DNA of 15,661 bases from positions 1-15,661 of the forward strand of contig CAHJWV010000053.1 of NCBI GenBank assembly GCA_903643055.1, in the 5' to 3' direction. Below, one piece after another: positions 15,406-15,661 of the stretch. Every line of letters begins with the position of its first letter. Positions within the stretch are counted from its first letter, which is position 1. The translations under genes were made by a program, and so were the position numbers. Origin of the DNA: Burkholderiales bacterium. GTDB lineage: Bacteria > Pseudomonadota > Gammaproteobacteria > Burkholderiales > Burkholderiaceae. Below the pieces are notes generated by a model. It worked only from the letters and a program-made list of their open reading frames with translations. It was not told the DNA's origin and ran no database searches.

Positions 15406-15617
15406 CAAAAAGTTGCAAGTCGTGTGTAGGAAAGAACCTTGTTCCATGGCGTCAGATCGGCCTTTGCAACAGTGCGTGCGCAACCACACAAGTCGCGCTA
15501 CAAAGCTGTAGCAAAAACGAGAAAGCGAATGACAAAAGCTTCGTACGTTCTTCGCAGCCCTGCTCTTACGCTGCGCAGCCTTTTGCCCCGGTAAACCCGG
15601 CGTGAAAGCCCCTGCGT

Positions 15618-15641
15618 CTCGCGCCAACACCCCGGCGCGAG
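15618..15641. repeat. Strong GC-rich inverted repeat
   Basis: CTCGCGCC (15618-15625) and GGCGCGAG (15634-15641) are exact reverse complements around the loop AACACCCC. Only a short CTTT follows at some distance on the plus strand, so it is at best a weak terminator. It may be a leader structure or a protein-binding site for a neighbouring gene off the edge. Confidence 0.4.
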
Positions 15642-15661
15642 GCGCTTTACCTTGCGGCGGC

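Larger units (their letters stand above)
15391..15661. other. Right-edge intergenic sequence with two dyads
   Basis: Apart from the possible N-terminal extension of the membrane-protein gene, I see no gene in the last 271 bases. Two dyads are clear: GCTACA-AAGC-TGTAGC (15497-15512) and CTCGCGCC-N8-GGCGCGAG (15618-15641). Neither has an adjacent T-run of useful length. What lies to the right is not visible. Confidence 0.5.

Overview
The window looks like a chromosomal segment of a GC-rich betaproteobacterium, most likely Burkholderiales near Rubrivivax, Leptothrix or Sphaerotilaceae. This placement is inferred from codon use, the style of the ccm operon and possible leaderless starts; no rRNA or other phylogenetic marker is present. 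I see no tRNA, rRNA, CRISPR array, insertion sequence or integrase. It reads as ordinary chromosome with a few poorly described genes.

Left part (1-2510, minus strand): a two-gene unit read leftwards. It encodes a cytoplasmic-looking ApbE-type FAD:protein FMN transferase and then, 37 bases on, a lipoprotein with a TolB/PD40-like beta-propeller resembling the hydrazine-synthase alpha-subunit (HzsA)-like family. The lipoprotein runs off the left edge with 491 residues visible. A divergent intergenic region of about 540 bases (2511-3048) separates this unit from the next one.

Centre (3049-9838, plus strand): a complete System I cytochrome c maturation operon, ccmA-B-C-D-E-F-G(dsbE)-H-I. Junctions are ATGA overlaps, an 8-base overlap or gaps of a few bases, so translational coupling is very likely. 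CcmA and CcmB, with CcmC and CcmD, load haem on CcmE. CcmF, CcmH and CcmI ligate it to apocytochromes, and CcmG keeps the apocytochrome cysteines reduced. All catalytic or haem-binding motifs checked are intact.

Right part (9839-15661): a convergent YgjV-family inner-membrane protein on the minus strand; a divergent region with a perfect 18-bp palindrome and a second dyad; a small exported protein of unknown function; a 998-residue DUF349-repeat protein ended by a textbook intrinsic terminator; a structured, apparently non-coding stretch of about 400 bases with a second strong terminator facing the other way; and a small unrecognised membrane protein on the minus strand.

The only clear biochemical theme is extracytoplasmic redox chemistry, with cytochrome c assembly beside a flavinylation enzyme and an HzsA-like propeller lipoprotein. 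Whether these two units work together is inference from adjacency.
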